Assembly: GCA_021647705.1 (NCBI GenBank)
Contig: JAKIUF010000001.1
Coordinates: 124,001 to 188,000 of the forward strand
Length of the DNA stretch: 64,000 bases
Direction: 5' to 3'
Source: Gammaproteobacteria bacterium
GTDB taxonomy: Bacteria > Pseudomonadota > Gammaproteobacteria > SZUA-152
The notes under the pieces were generated by a model. The model did not search any database. It was not told the DNA's origin and saw nothing but the letters and a program-made list of their open reading frames with translations. This document shows positions 30,224-38,932 of this stretch, piece after piece. Each line of letters starts with the position of its first letter. The first letter of the stretch is position 1. The position numbers and the translations under genes were made by a program.

Positions 30224-31135
30224 TTATCCCAACAATAACGTATGCAATTTATCCAGCGCTTCACGTCTCTTTTGGCCTCCCATTTTATCCAAATTCTGTA
30301 GCTTCCATTGGATGGCAGGAAGATTTACCGCCTGAGGGAAAACAAAACACGACCAATCCGCATTTCCCCGCTTAACAGACAACAAAAATTCCTTATCACT
30401 GTTGCTCAAGCAAGCATGCAGCGCCTTCACCAGATCTGAACGAGCATTCAATAACACCGGTAAACTTACCACCTCATTCACCATGTCTTCAAATTCCGCA
30501 TGGTAAAGATCCGTTATATCTATCTCATTGGGGGCCAGTAACTCCACCATCGGGCGGTTATGGGCCATCAAATAGATCAGAAATGCACTTTTCAGATCTT
30601 CCGTAATGCCTTCGCTTTCCAACAATAACTTTACGTCAAACAGATCGCGAGGGTGCTGCCGATCCAAAGCGGCACAGATTTTCCCTGCATACAGCTCTTC
30701 AAAGGAGAGCACTTGCATTTCGGCATAACCAAATCGCCGCTGCACGCTAGCACTCAACGCCTGCACCACAGGCGGGAACAAACTGCCACGCAACACTGGC
30801 GTGACCTCCATCTTCACCGTGATATTGCCACGTTGCACCACCAGCCGTTGACGAAATGTGGTACCGCGCAATACTCGGTCAGTCACTCGCGAACCAGGCA
30901 GCAGATGCTCAATATCTTCACCAATGCTGGCCAGCGCCGCATCAATCGCCTTCAGGCTGGTGTTTCTATCCTCAACCGGGAGATAAACCAGGTCAATATC
31001 CACTGACAAGCGTGGCATATCGCGCACAAACAGATTGATCGCCGTACCGCCCTTGAGCACGAAACATGGCTGCTTTGCCACCAAAGGCAGCAACTGCACC
31101 AGCAGTTGTACCTGATCAGAAAAATTCGTCGTCAT
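30224..31135 (-). CDS. abiEii: AbiEii-family nucleotidyltransferase toxin
   Basis: 303 residues from ATG 31135; the frame is open to 31189, but MTTNFSDQVQLLVQLLPLVA is the family start. The nucleotidyltransferase core is visible: CFVLKGGTAINLFVRDMPRLSVDIDLVY (GG...DxD motif), then VKMEVTPV and FEELYAGKICAALDRQHPRDLFDVKLLL. Type IV toxin-antitoxin and phage abortive-infection systems use this enzyme, which modifies RNA with nucleotides. The start lies 20 bases inside the antitoxin gene, so translation is coupled. It appears complete. Confidence 0.9.
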   Translation of the reverse strand: MTTNFSDQVQLLVQLLPLVAKQPCFVLKGGTAINLFVRDMPRLSVDIDLVYLPVEDRNTSLKAIDAALASIGEDIEHLLPGSRVTDRVLRGTTFRQRLVVQRGNITVKMEVTPVLRGSLFPPVVQALSASVQRRFGYAEMQVLSFEELYAGKICAALDRQHPRDLFDVKLLLESEGITEDLKSAFLIYLMAHNRPMVELLAPNEIDITDLYHAEFEDMVNEVVSLPVLLNARSDLVKALHACLSNSDKEFLLSVKRGNADWSCFVFPQAVNLPAIQWKLQNLDKMGGQKRREALDKLHTLLLG

Positions 31136-31901
31136 GCTTATCCATCTCTCTGGGTACGGTGATTTGATAACGCTTATCCAACACACCACCCGATACGATC
31201 ATTCGCTTGCCACTGCCCAGATCAACCCCATCAACCTTCAGCGCATTAAACCAGGCGTGATGATGACGCTGGGCAAACCACAAAAATAGCCGCTTGGCTT
31301 TCACTTGGCCACAACTCGACAATAGCGACTGCAACAACACCGGACGCAGATTGATGGCGGAGTCGAACAGTTTATCCAACTGACTGAAATCGGCCTTGTT
31401 ACGCACCTCTGCCGCCAGCTCCAACAATGCCAATTCCGGCGTGGCATAAGGGATGGGCCAATCCCAGTGGCCAAAAGGCTGATTCAGCAATGCGAATTCA
31501 GGCAATACTTCAAACAGTTTTAGCCTGTGTTGTGTAAAGGTGAAATTCCCCTCCACCTTATCCAGCTTGGACAACCAGCTCGGCAGAGCTGTGAGAGAGT
31601 AAAGCTGTATGGCATTTTTATCACTCAAGGCCAGATAGTGACTCAACCCCTGCTGCTGCAAAGCGCTGAGGCCACCCACATGCAGGTCATGCCCCAACTC
31701 CCGCAAGGAGTAGAGCAGGTGCTGCCACTTCAAAGGCGGCCCGGGCCGTCGGTAGGCCCCTCGCGCCACCGCCTGTAAAACTCCATTACGGACAAAAGCA
31801 TCCACCCGATACCTGGGAAAACCTTTTTCCAGCAGCCAGGCGCGGTCTACCACCTGCCCTTCTGGCAGGTGGCTAACAAGATCAGAAGGGGGAGAGCTCA
31901 T
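31116..31901 (-). CDS. abiEi: AbiEi-family antitoxin and autorepressor
   Basis: 261 residues. N-terminal winged-helix domain (EGQVVDRAWLLEKGFPRYRVDAFVRNGVLQAVARGAYRR), central AbiEi antitoxin domain and a C-terminal DUF-type domain ending DLGSGKRMIVSGG. In the family it silences AbiEii without stable contact and represses the operon by binding inverted repeats. Two matching 19-bp dyads lie upstream of its start (31928-31946 and 31987-32005). First gene of the abiEi-abiEii operon. Confidence 0.9.
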   Translation of the reverse strand: MSSPPSDLVSHLPEGQVVDRAWLLEKGFPRYRVDAFVRNGVLQAVARGAYRRPGPPLKWQHLLYSLRELGHDLHVGGLSALQQQGLSHYLALSDKNAIQLYSLTALPSWLSKLDKVEGNFTFTQHRLKLFEVLPEFALLNQPFGHWDWPIPYATPELALLELAAEVRNKADFSQLDKLFDSAINLRPVLLQSLLSSCGQVKAKRLFLWFAQRHHHAWFNALKVDGVDLGSGKRMIVSGGVLDKRYQITVPREMDKHDDEFF

Positions 31902-31927
31902 GATAAAGGTTTATCTCTGCTAGATTT

Positions 31928-31946
31928 TGCATATCCATGGTATGCA
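31928..31946. promoter_or_regulatory. AbiEi operator IR1
   Basis: TGCATA, seven bases TCCATGG, TATGCA: a perfect 6-bp dyad whose near edge is 27 bases upstream of the abiEi start. The same half-sites with the same seven-base spacing recur at 31987-32005. Confidence 0.7.
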
Positions 31947-31986
31947 TTATGGCCGCTTAGCAAACTGCAATCAAGTTTATGTTTTT

Positions 31987-32005
31987 TGCATACTAAGTAT
32001 ATGCA
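31987..32005. promoter_or_regulatory. AbiEi operator IR2
   Basis: TGCATA, seven bases CTAAGTA, TATGCA, extended by flanking T and A runs (TTTTGCATA / TATGCAAAA). Its centre is 59 bases from that of IR1. Two equal inverted repeats upstream match the known AbiEi autoregulation design. Confidence 0.7.
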
Positions 32006-32126
32006 AAATTGGATACTCTTAAACTACGTCGCTATCCCTACCAAGAGATTCCTGCAAGCGTAGCTAAATAACCACTCCTTCGAGAATACTTGAGGCTGAA
32101 GATTGCTTTTTCACGGTTACGGGAGG

Positions 32127-32209
32127 AATTAAAACCACGAGTAAGAGGCTGATTGGGTGAAACGTGCCATCATTGGGGATATTGGCAACTCCACCAGGGT
32201 GCCAAGCTT
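32127..32209 (-). pseudogene. Shortened copy of the exonuclease 3' end and flank
   Basis: AATTAAAACCACGAGTAAGAG.CTGATTG matches the flank downstream of the exonuclease (about 28590-28618). Then GTGAAACGTGCCATCATTGG...GTGCCAAGCTT matches its codons for about residues 138-158 (28828-28883), with some 210 bases deleted between. It is fused in frame to the truncated RhuM gene and supplies its last residues. Confidence 0.8.
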
Positions 32210-32707
32210 AAAGGTCTGGGTATAGCGACTGACAATATTCACCAAATCGCTGCCTGCCTCGGCCGTCATCACCGAGGACCTGGCCGCCTTTTGGATCAGG
32301 GCAATGGCCTGTTGCAACGCCTCTGCGTTTTTATCGAAGCGTTGTTGATTGATGGCGTAGCCCTGTACCAGATACTCTTTTAGACGCTGAGTAGCCCAAA
32401 TACGGAATTGAGTTCCTTTTTTGGAATTGACCCGATAACCGACCGAGATGATGGCATCGAGATTGTAATAATCTACCTGATAGATTTTTCCGTCAGCGGC
32501 AGTTGTTGCATTTTTTGCAACCACTGAATCACGCCCAAGCTCTTTATCCTTAAAAATATTTCTCAGATGGCGGGAAATCACCGATTTATCACGATCAAAT
32601 AAATCAGCCATCTGCTGCAGGCTAAGCCACAAGGTCTCCTGTGCGCCATCCAACCTGACCTCGATGGTGTGGTTACCGGATTCGTAAATCAGAATTTCGC
32701 CGTTCAT
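32129..32707 (-). CDS. RhuM-family protein, C-terminally truncated
   Basis: 192 residues from ATG 32707 (frame open to 32752). The N-terminal part is RhuM-like: GEILIYESGNHTIEVRLDGAQETLWLSLQQMADLFDRDKSVISRHLRNIF with KDKELGRDSVVAKN, then NLDAIISVGYRVNSKKGTQFRIWATQRLKEYL. After SRYTQTF the reading runs into KLGTLVE, which comes from the exonuclease gene, so the Fic-like C-terminal domain is missing. RhuM proteins occur in defence and virulence islands; their biochemical role is poorly known. Whether this short form acts is doubtful. Confidence 0.7.
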   Translation of the reverse strand: MNGEILIYESGNHTIEVRLDGAQETLWLSLQQMADLFDRDKSVISRHLRNIFKDKELGRDSVVAKNATTAADGKIYQVDYYNLDAIISVGYRVNSKKGTQFRIWATQRLKEYLVQGYAINQQRFDKNAEALQQAIALIQKAARSSVMTAEAGSDLVNIVSRYTQTFKLGTLVELPISPMMARFTQSASYSWF

Positions 32708-32804
32708 TGCTCTTCTTTTGTCATCTTTGCTCTGGTTGCCTTGTTGAAACATGGGAACGAGAAAATCCTATTGCGGGATGCCTGGTATCGGCCAATAGCG
32801 GACA

Positions 32805-33293
32805 CTAAAAATCTTTTCGCAACGCGCGCCTAGATGCCTGATCAACCAAACCAAATAGTCTATCGATCTTATCTTTCTTACTAGATGGCTGATGGCCTAC
32901 TACCTTAACTAACTCGCATTTTTGTATAGAGGTTATTCGGTAAAACTCCTGGTACAGCTCATAATTATTCAGCCGCTTATTTTTACTAGAGAAATAATTG
33001 CTTTGTTCAAGACGGGCACGCCTCCCCGGCAAACCAATTATATTTTGGGAATCTGTATAAACCGTCAAAGTAATTTCACTTCCGTTAGCCAAAGCAATCG
33101 TTTCACTCAGTGACCACAACAAAGTTTGTAATTCCAATTTAGTCGAACTGGTTTGTTCAAAACGTTTCACTTTCACCGTATCTTTAAGCGAGTCAATAGA
33201 CGCGTTCAGGTCAGATATCAGAAGGTAAGCGCCATACCCCACCTTTAACTTAGTATCAACACTACCATCAGTAAAAACCAGCAAGTTAGGCAT
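32805..33293 (-). CDS. RNase H-fold nuclease-like protein
   Basis: 162 residues. RNase HI pattern: LLVFTDGSVD (first catalytic Asp), TKLELQTLLWSLSETIAL (Glu on the helix), LTVYTDSQNIIGLPGRR (second Asp) and FGLVDQASRRAL (last Asp), so the DEDD set is plausible. It is not a typical housekeeping rnhA product: the central part is diverged and longer. It follows a cold-shock-like gene by 60 bases on the same strand, and both sit between two RhuM copies. Role in defence is inference. Confidence 0.7.
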   Translation of the reverse strand: MPNLLVFTDGSVDTKLKVGYGAYLLISDLNASIDSLKDTVKVKRFEQTSSTKLELQTLLWSLSETIALANGSEITLTVYTDSQNIIGLPGRRARLEQSNYFSSKNKRLNNYELYQEFYRITSIQKCELVKVVGHQPSSKKDKIDRLFGLVDQASRRALRKDF

Positions 33294-33353
33294 CTTTTAA
33301 ATCCATTCAAAACTGAAATTCATTTTGGGTCGAGTGCCGAAATTTATTTCAAT

Positions 33354-33617
33354 TTATGTCATGACCCCAGGTCGAAACGGCTTTATGTTTCGTTTGCCAC
33401 CATGTGGCCCGCTTGATTTATTTTGATGCATAATCTTGACCTTTTTAGCGATTAATCCTCGCTTATCTGGGTGACATTCAAATTCAACGGTTACGCCAAC
33501 TTTGAGAAATTGACACTTAACAAGGTCGGCCTTACGTACCATTATGTCTGGGCCATCTCCGTTGTCGAGAAACCCAGAGTCCTTATCGCGGAACCACTTT
33601 TTGACTACAGTTTGCAA
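33354..33617 (-). CDS. Cold-shock-domain-like nucleic-acid-binding protein
   Basis: 87 residues. It resembles a CSD/S1-like barrel: VKKWFRDKDSGFLDNGDGPDIMVRKADL, GVTVEFECHPDKRGLIAKKVKI, followed by a basic tail. The RNP1-type K/W-F-x-x-x-x-G-F pattern is recognisable though not identical to CspA. It immediately precedes the RNase H-like gene, suggesting an RNA or RNA:DNA-directed pair. Confidence 0.65.
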   Translation of the reverse strand: MQTVVKKWFRDKDSGFLDNGDGPDIMVRKADLVKCQFLKVGVTVEFECHPDKRGLIAKKVKIMHQNKSSGPHGGKRNIKPFRPGVMT

Positions 33618-33654
33618 TACTCTACTCCTAATTTAGCATTCATCACATTTATTC

Positions 33655-33951
33655 CAATCTACTATTCCGGTAATCGACCAAGACGATGGTATCGAGGTTC
33701 TAATGGTCAATCTTACGCTCCACCGAGCGTTTACCCTCTTGTTGAACTATCCGGAATTTCCGGACAGTTGCCCCCTGAATAAGCTCCTGTTCTTTATAAA
33801 TATTTTTAAGATGCTCATTCACCGTACGCACATCTTTGCCAAACAGCGCCGCCATCTGTTTTTGGGTTAGCTACAAGGTATCCTGTGCGCCATCCAACCT
33901 GACCTCGATGGTTTGGTTGCCAGATTAGTAAATCAGAATTTCACCGTTCAT
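33655..33951 (-). pseudogene. RhuM-family N-terminal remnant with in-frame stops
   Basis: Read on the minus strand from ATG 33951: MNGEILIY, stop, SGNQTIEVRLDGAQDTL, stop, LTQKQMAALFGKDVRTVNEHLKNIYK, then KIDH, stop, NLDTIVLVDYR. It is clearly homologous to the RhuM gene at 32.7 kb but not a recent copy over its body. Its first codons and about 100 bases of upstream flank are nearly identical to 32708-32811. No functional product is possible. Confidence 0.8.
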
Positions 33952-34090
33952 TGCTCTTCTTTTGTCATCTTTGCTCTGGTTGCCTCGTTGAAACATGGGA
34001 ACGAAATCCTATTGTGGGGCGCTTGGTATCAGCCGTTAAGCGGACATTTAACCTGGGGAACCTATTTGTTACCCAATTGCATGATTTTTC

Positions 34091-37000
34091 TTAACGTGGC
34101 TGTCCGGTTTGTTGATGTGGCTTTGACACATCCAAAACGAACACATCAATAAACCCTGTAAGTTCTTGCGGTAGGCTTGCTTCGATGCTGCTTTTTAGTT
34201 CCTGAGCGCTTCCGATACTGTGTCTTTTACGACCTGCAACCTTTTCGTCTCCACCAAACCATATTACGAGGTAAATACCCTGTTGCTCTGCGTCTGAGTG
34301 AATGGAGTAGCGTTCATGCAGTTGAGTGGAAGCGGCTGTGTATAGATCGCCATGCCACTGCCCTTTAACCTCTGTGACAAGCAATCGTCTTTTGCCACCA
34401 ATCATTTTGGTCACCGTGAAATCACTCCGCTTTGCATCCTTTAGCTGATGCTCTAGTGTCACTGAGCAGCCTTGCTGCTTAAGCATCAAGTCGAGGCGTT
34501 CAGCAATAATCTCCGTAGACCGTACTTCGCCCAGCCGCTCACCTTTCTCATAAAAGTGATCTGCGGAGTTGAACTCTCCACCATCTATGGCTTTCTGAAA
34601 GGCTTGGAGTTCTTGGATCACGAGTTGACGCAGGCCTTCCACAGTAACCACTGCGTCGCTGTCTAGCCGGTCTACGATTTCCCGCGGTGTCGGCGGCTCG
34701 AAATCCCTCAATGCTTTCTTCCTGACTTGACCCGCATGTATGCTCTTCATGTTCATGTTCATGTGCAAGTCAGCGAAACGCGGATTGGCAAGAAGTCGAC
34801 CGAGGACAGGAATAGCATCATCGGGATCATCTGAGTTGATTGACCAAAGCACCTCGGTCAAGAAGCGGTATGCGGTCTCTTCTTTGGGGCTTTCCGACCC
34901 CCAATGGTTCGGCAGGTCTACCTTAGGCCATTGGTCAATGAAGGCATCCAGAATAGCTTCAACCTTACTTGATTTGAACTTGGGCCAATAGGGCTGGTCG
35001 CGATAGCTCATTCGCCCAGACCGCTCGTTAAGTATAAGCGCTGTGTCTTTATCGGCTTTGAGCCAGTCCCAGTATGTTTCAGGTGTATCGTCCAGAAAGT
35101 ACCACGCACGCACGAACCAGAATGTACGCTTTTGTTCGATGTCTTCACTGCCAGACGGGTTGGGCCAGTTGGACATGAACTCTTCGCAACGCAAAGCAAT
35201 GGCTTCTTTCAAATCATCCCGGTTGCCGTACTGAGCAGCAATCTCAAAAAGTGTATCTAGTGGGCTAAAAGCCAACCCACTAAAACGTTTAAGCCATTCA
35301 ATTGATAGCGCAGCGCGCAAATGGCTGAAGACCTCTTCGCTGCGCAGTAACCAAAGCTCAGGATGATTACACCCCGACTGTGCCAGTTGCGGCTCAAGGT
35401 ACTGCCGGAGAAAATTCTCGGCACTCGCGTCATCAGGGAAAATGAGGCGGTCAACTTCCGTCTTCAGCGCATCACGCTCTTCTTTTGAGACTGAGCCGTA
35501 GTTCATGTGAATGTTAGTTCGCAGCGCTTTCAGAAGCCTAATATCAACGTCTTCCAGGTTGCCTTTAGCACGCAAAATTTCCAAGCAAGCAGCATAAAGG
35601 ATTGCCTCCGAGTGCTGATGCTTCGAAACACACTGTAGCTCAGCGAGTTTAATCAGATCGGGGACGTTCGGAGCTATGAAGTTGAGGCCGTTTCTTAGCG
35701 CGTTCCGAACCAGCGTCTCATCGCCAAACTCGTGCACAATTTTGTCCGGGTCATTAAGTACAAGTTTCGCGAAGCGAACCAAACAATCCCAATGACGACC
35801 ACCTTCGACTAGCTCACGGTTGTCTTGGACATATTTGATGTTCGCTGCACGGATTTCATCTTGGTGCCTACGGCGACGCCCCATCCTTCGGGCAGACTTG
35901 AATCGTCGCATTCCGTGCTTTCGCTCAAATTGTTCTGTAGTTCTGTTGGACTTAGCCCACTCTCGCATGAATGAGGGTTTTTCCAGCGCTTGTTCACGCA
36001 TATGACGCCGCAAGTCATCTGAGCCTTGCTTTTCCTTATTTCGATAGTACTGATGCCCAGTCATGAAACTCGCCCACAAATCTGGGTTATCAGTCTCAAA
36101 TGCCAGATCGACTACAAATTTGTCGTCATCTATACGAAAATTAAGGCCAGAGTGAGAGTACATTCTGAATTTATGTATCTTAGTCTCGAAAATCTCGTCA
36201 CGGTCGGTCAGTTTCTCGAACACATGAGCGATAATGCCTTGTCGCAGGCTGTTGTCTTCTTGAAGCACTTTTACCGCCTTGCTTTGGTCAGTGCCTTTGC
36301 GCTCATGGAAATTCAAGTTTTCGACCCATTGCCAAATCCGTATTGGATTAAAGGGAGGTGTTGTCAATTCGAAGTAACGGTCCAACATTGATCCTACGAT
36401 TTTGCTTATACCGTTTCGGCAGTTACATTCATAAGACTTCTTGCCGCATGTGCAGGCTATGTCTTTGGTTAGTTCATCCAAGAGCCATTCGATAGTCGCC
36501 AAGTCCAGCCCGTCGATAAATAGCTTTACGAAGTAGCGGTCACTTATTGCGTGCTCTGGGTGGTCTGGGTAAAGGTTTGTACAGACCCGAAAAAAGTCTG
36601 CAAGATAAGTCCGCTGGAATGTTTCCAAGCCTAGTGACTTGATCGTCTCAGCCGCAATACTCAGAGAAATATTACTGGCTTCAGAAATAAGAACGTCGAT
36701 GTCAGAACAAAGATCATCGTCGGCGATATCAAGCAAACAGCTATTCGCCAACCAACGAGTGTTTTCGCTTTCTTCCGGCATTAAAGCGAGTTGGCGTAAC
36801 TCATCCCTAAACTGTTCGATTGCTGGTGATCCCATCAAGAGTTCAAGGATCAGATCACGCAAGTGCCCGTCATTTCCAGTCGCAAGAAGAGGTTTGATCT
36901 CTTCCAAAACATCTTGGGTGAAAAACCCTGCAACACTGAACCTGCGCCAGGAGTCCCCTCTGCGAAAGTAAGGGTTTTGTGTTTCAATTTCTTTTAGCCG

Positions 37001-38134
37001 GTTTACAAGCAGGCGTTTTGACGAATGCTCAAGCTGGGAAGGATCGCCGTTAGCTAATACTGCGTAAGGGTCAAGTTCAATTAAGGCTTCCTCGATAGGT
37101 TTGTTGCCTAATGCTGCCATCCAGCCCAGCAGACCCCGCAGTTCATCTCGCACTGTAGAGTTTGGGGCGATAATAGGTATGCACTTGGCTAGCGTCAGAG
37201 GGTCCGCTGGGTCTGCAATCCGCTTGGTGAGATAGTCCGCTGCGCAGTATTCAGCGACAATCTTGTGCACCCAGCGATGCTGGTCAGTACTGTCGCCCGG
37301 TTTGAATAGCCGAGTTGCCAGGATACCGTCAGCCGCAGTTTCGCCGTCAAATAGTGACGCCAGTAATGGATACATCCGATTTTCGGTGACTTCGCTTGTG
37401 CAGACTCCTTCAGCACCAGACAACAAGAGCTTGGTGAAAACTTCCGACGATATGTTAACTTTTTGAGTGGACGAAAGTGTCGGATTGCTCTTGGTTATAT
37501 TGGGGTTTGCTTCCTTCGCCAGACGTTCGACTGCCTGTGCGAAGATTGATCGTTTATCGGTGAAATGTCTTTCGCTCTCGATATAGGCGTCAGCAAACAG
37601 TTTCAGAAATTGAGGATTTGGAAGAAGTATTTCTAAATCAAATCGAGCAACCTCGGCCTGGAACGCTGTGAAGTCCTCTCCCTGCACATGATGATCGAAG
37701 ATCTCCCGCTGTTCCGCTTCATCAAACTCAGATAACCTAACTACCAGAGGTGGGTGTTCGAAAAATTCGTTGAATGTGTTTGTAGTAGCGTTGTCCCACT
37801 CGCTGGATCGGCTCGACAAATAAACGTGAGTTGGGTTGACCGATACAGCTTGGCTAAGAAGTCCATAAATGCTGGTGGCATCCACTTTTGCCAACTCATC
37901 GAATGCATCAATCACCAGCGGAATATTTTTAGCGTTTGTTCCTACATGTCTGAATTTGCTCGCTGTAACAGCTGTTGTGCCCAACTGTTGAGCAAGACTC
38001 CCCATAAGCTCAGTTTTCCCGCCGCCGGGTTCGGCCAAGACAACGACGTAATTCGAAGCGGCGAGTAAGCCTGTTTCAGTGTATGTCTTATCATCACTTG
38101 AGAGGCTACGTGGAAGATAGAAAGTTGAATTCAT
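34091..38134 (-). CDS. NACHT/STAND-type NTPase with C-terminal PD-(D/E)xK-like nuclease domain
   Basis: 1347 residues. Walker A is AEPGGGKTEL at about 34-43. Walker B is IPLVIDAFDEL at 71-81, unusually close to Walker A. An arginine-finger-like VYLSSRS lies at 104-110. RWVHKIVAEYCAADYL (about 287-302) corresponds to the NACHT-type winged-helix end. A long helical-repeat region follows, with a Cys cluster at 561, 563, 570 and 572 (CTC...CNC) that may bind zinc. Near the C-terminus Asp1238 (RSDFTV), Glu1255/Lys1257 (TEVKGQ) and Gln1271 form a PD-(D/E)xK-like set. I infer an anti-phage sensor-effector in which the helical region senses and the C-terminus cuts. It is the last gene after a truncated DUF1016 gene. 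The family is not one I can name. Confidence 0.75.
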   Translation of the reverse strand: MNSTFYLPRSLSSDDKTYTETGLLAASNYVVVLAEPGGGKTELMGSLAQQLGTTAVTASKFRHVGTNAKNIPLVIDAFDELAKVDATSIYGLLSQAVSVNPTHVYLSSRSSEWDNATTNTFNEFFEHPPLVVRLSEFDEAEQREIFDHHVQGEDFTAFQAEVARFDLEILLPNPQFLKLFADAYIESERHFTDKRSIFAQAVERLAKEANPNITKSNPTLSSTQKVNISSEVFTKLLLSGAEGVCTSEVTENRMYPLLASLFDGETAADGILATRLFKPGDSTDQHRWVHKIVAEYCAADYLTKRIADPADPLTLAKCIPIIAPNSTVRDELRGLLGWMAALGNKPIEEALIELDPYAVLANGDPSQLEHSSKRLLVNRLKEIETQNPYFRRGDSWRRFSVAGFFTQDVLEEIKPLLATGNDGHLRDLILELLMGSPAIEQFRDELRQLALMPEESENTRWLANSCLLDIADDDLCSDIDVLISEASNISLSIAAETIKSLGLETFQRTYLADFFRVCTNLYPDHPEHAISDRYFVKLFIDGLDLATIEWLLDELTKDIACTCGKKSYECNCRNGISKIVGSMLDRYFELTTPPFNPIRIWQWVENLNFHERKGTDQSKAVKVLQEDNSLRQGIIAHVFEKLTDRDEIFETKIHKFRMYSHSGLNFRIDDDKFVVDLAFETDNPDLWASFMTGHQYYRNKEKQGSDDLRRHMREQALEKPSFMREWAKSNRTTEQFERKHGMRRFKSARRMGRRRRHQDEIRAANIKYVQDNRELVEGGRHWDCLVRFAKLVLNDPDKIVHEFGDETLVRNALRNGLNFIAPNVPDLIKLAELQCVSKHQHSEAILYAACLEILRAKGNLEDVDIRLLKALRTNIHMNYGSVSKEERDALKTEVDRLIFPDDASAENFLRQYLEPQLAQSGCNHPELWLLRSEEVFSHLRAALSIEWLKRFSGLAFSPLDTLFEIAAQYGNRDDLKEAIALRCEEFMSNWPNPSGSEDIEQKRTFWFVRAWYFLDDTPETYWDWLKADKDTALILNERSGRMSYRDQPYWPKFKSSKVEAILDAFIDQWPKVDLPNHWGSESPKEETAYRFLTEVLWSINSDDPDDAIPVLGRLLANPRFADLHMNMNMKSIHAGQVRKKALRDFEPPTPREIVDRLDSDAVVTVEGLRQLVIQELQAFQKAIDGGEFNSADHFYEKGERLGEVRSTEIIAERLDLMLKQQGCSVTLEHQLKDAKRSDFTVTKMIGGKRRLLVTEVKGQWHGDLYTAASTQLHERYSIHSDAEQQGIYLVIWFGGDEKVAGRKRHSIGSAQELKSSIEASLPQELTGFIDVFVLDVSKPHQQTGQPR

Positions 38135-38173
38135 ATGCGCAAATTTTTTTATAAAAGTGAGATGGACTTGTTT

Positions 38174-38929
38174 TTAGCGGTATGAACCAGAACACATAAA
38201 CATACCCAACTGAATCAGCACCCGTCTACTGATGTAGGCAAAACCGGCACCAAGCTCTAAAAGAAAGTTGGTAATGTGCTCAATGAGTCCAAGTTCCAGC
38301 TCCCGTTCATTATGTTCTTTGGTTAGGTCGAGGAAATCAAATACGTAGGGGTCTTTGAGTGTTTGATGAGCAAGATCAGATTGCGGTGTCGGGAGTGCGA
38401 CTGAGAAGTTCGATATAACTTTACCTTCTCGCTGCCAAAGGTCACTTTCGATTTGATGTGTCAGCACACTGCGGCTCCAGCCTTGCTCGACGGTGCTGTG
38501 GACGTAATAAAGCGCCTCTTCATGACGTTTGCATTTGGCAATAATGGCCAAATTGTGCCCCCATGGTATCTGGGTAATTTGCGCAACAGGCTGTTTCGCA
38601 ATTTGGCCGGGATAAGTTTGCGCGATAGCATTGTATTCAGACCAAAATAGGTACCACTGGCGGATCAGCTCCAGATTTTTTTTGGAAAACCCTTTCATGT
38701 CAGGAAATTCCGCCATAAGGTCATGACTTAGCTGTTTTAGAAATCCATCTCCCCATGCGGCACTCTGCTGTTTTTCGACAATATCGCCGCCAAGCTCCCA
38801 ATAGAAATTCAGTAGGCTCTGATTGATAACAACAGCGGCCTTGAGCTGGGATTGATGGACTTTGGCTTTGAGTTCAGCCAACCAGTGTTTGTAGCCTGAT
38901 GAATAGGTAAGATTGGTTTTATTTTTCAT
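38174..38929 (-). CDS. DUF1016 (YhcG-like) protein, C-terminally truncated
   Basis: 251 residues. The N-terminal DUF1016 domain is clear: LKAAVVINQSLLNFYWELGGDIVEKQ, FLKQLSHDLMAEFPDMKGFSKKNLELIRQWY, QIPWGHNLAIIAKCK, then YVFDFLDLTKEHNERELELGLIEHITNFLLELGAGFAY. Family members then continue into a PD-(D/E)xK nuclease domain of about 100 residues, which here is replaced by SRRVLIQLGMFMCSGSYR and a stop. The nuclease active site is therefore absent. It starts 3 bases after the stop of a small gene and ends 39 bases before the STAND gene. Confidence 0.75.
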   Translation of the reverse strand: MKNKTNLTYSSGYKHWLAELKAKVHQSQLKAAVVINQSLLNFYWELGGDIVEKQQSAAWGDGFLKQLSHDLMAEFPDMKGFSKKNLELIRQWYLFWSEYNAIAQTYPGQIAKQPVAQITQIPWGHNLAIIAKCKRHEEALYYVHSTVEQGWSRSVLTHQIESDLWQREGKVISNFSVALPTPQSDLAHQTLKDPYVFDFLDLTKEHNERELELGLIEHITNFLLELGAGFAYISRRVLIQLGMFMCSGSYR

Positions 38930-38932
38930 GGA

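Noticed and set aside
33471-33782. 103-aa plus-strand frame
   Set aside because: Antisense to the cold-shock-like gene and the RhuM remnant.
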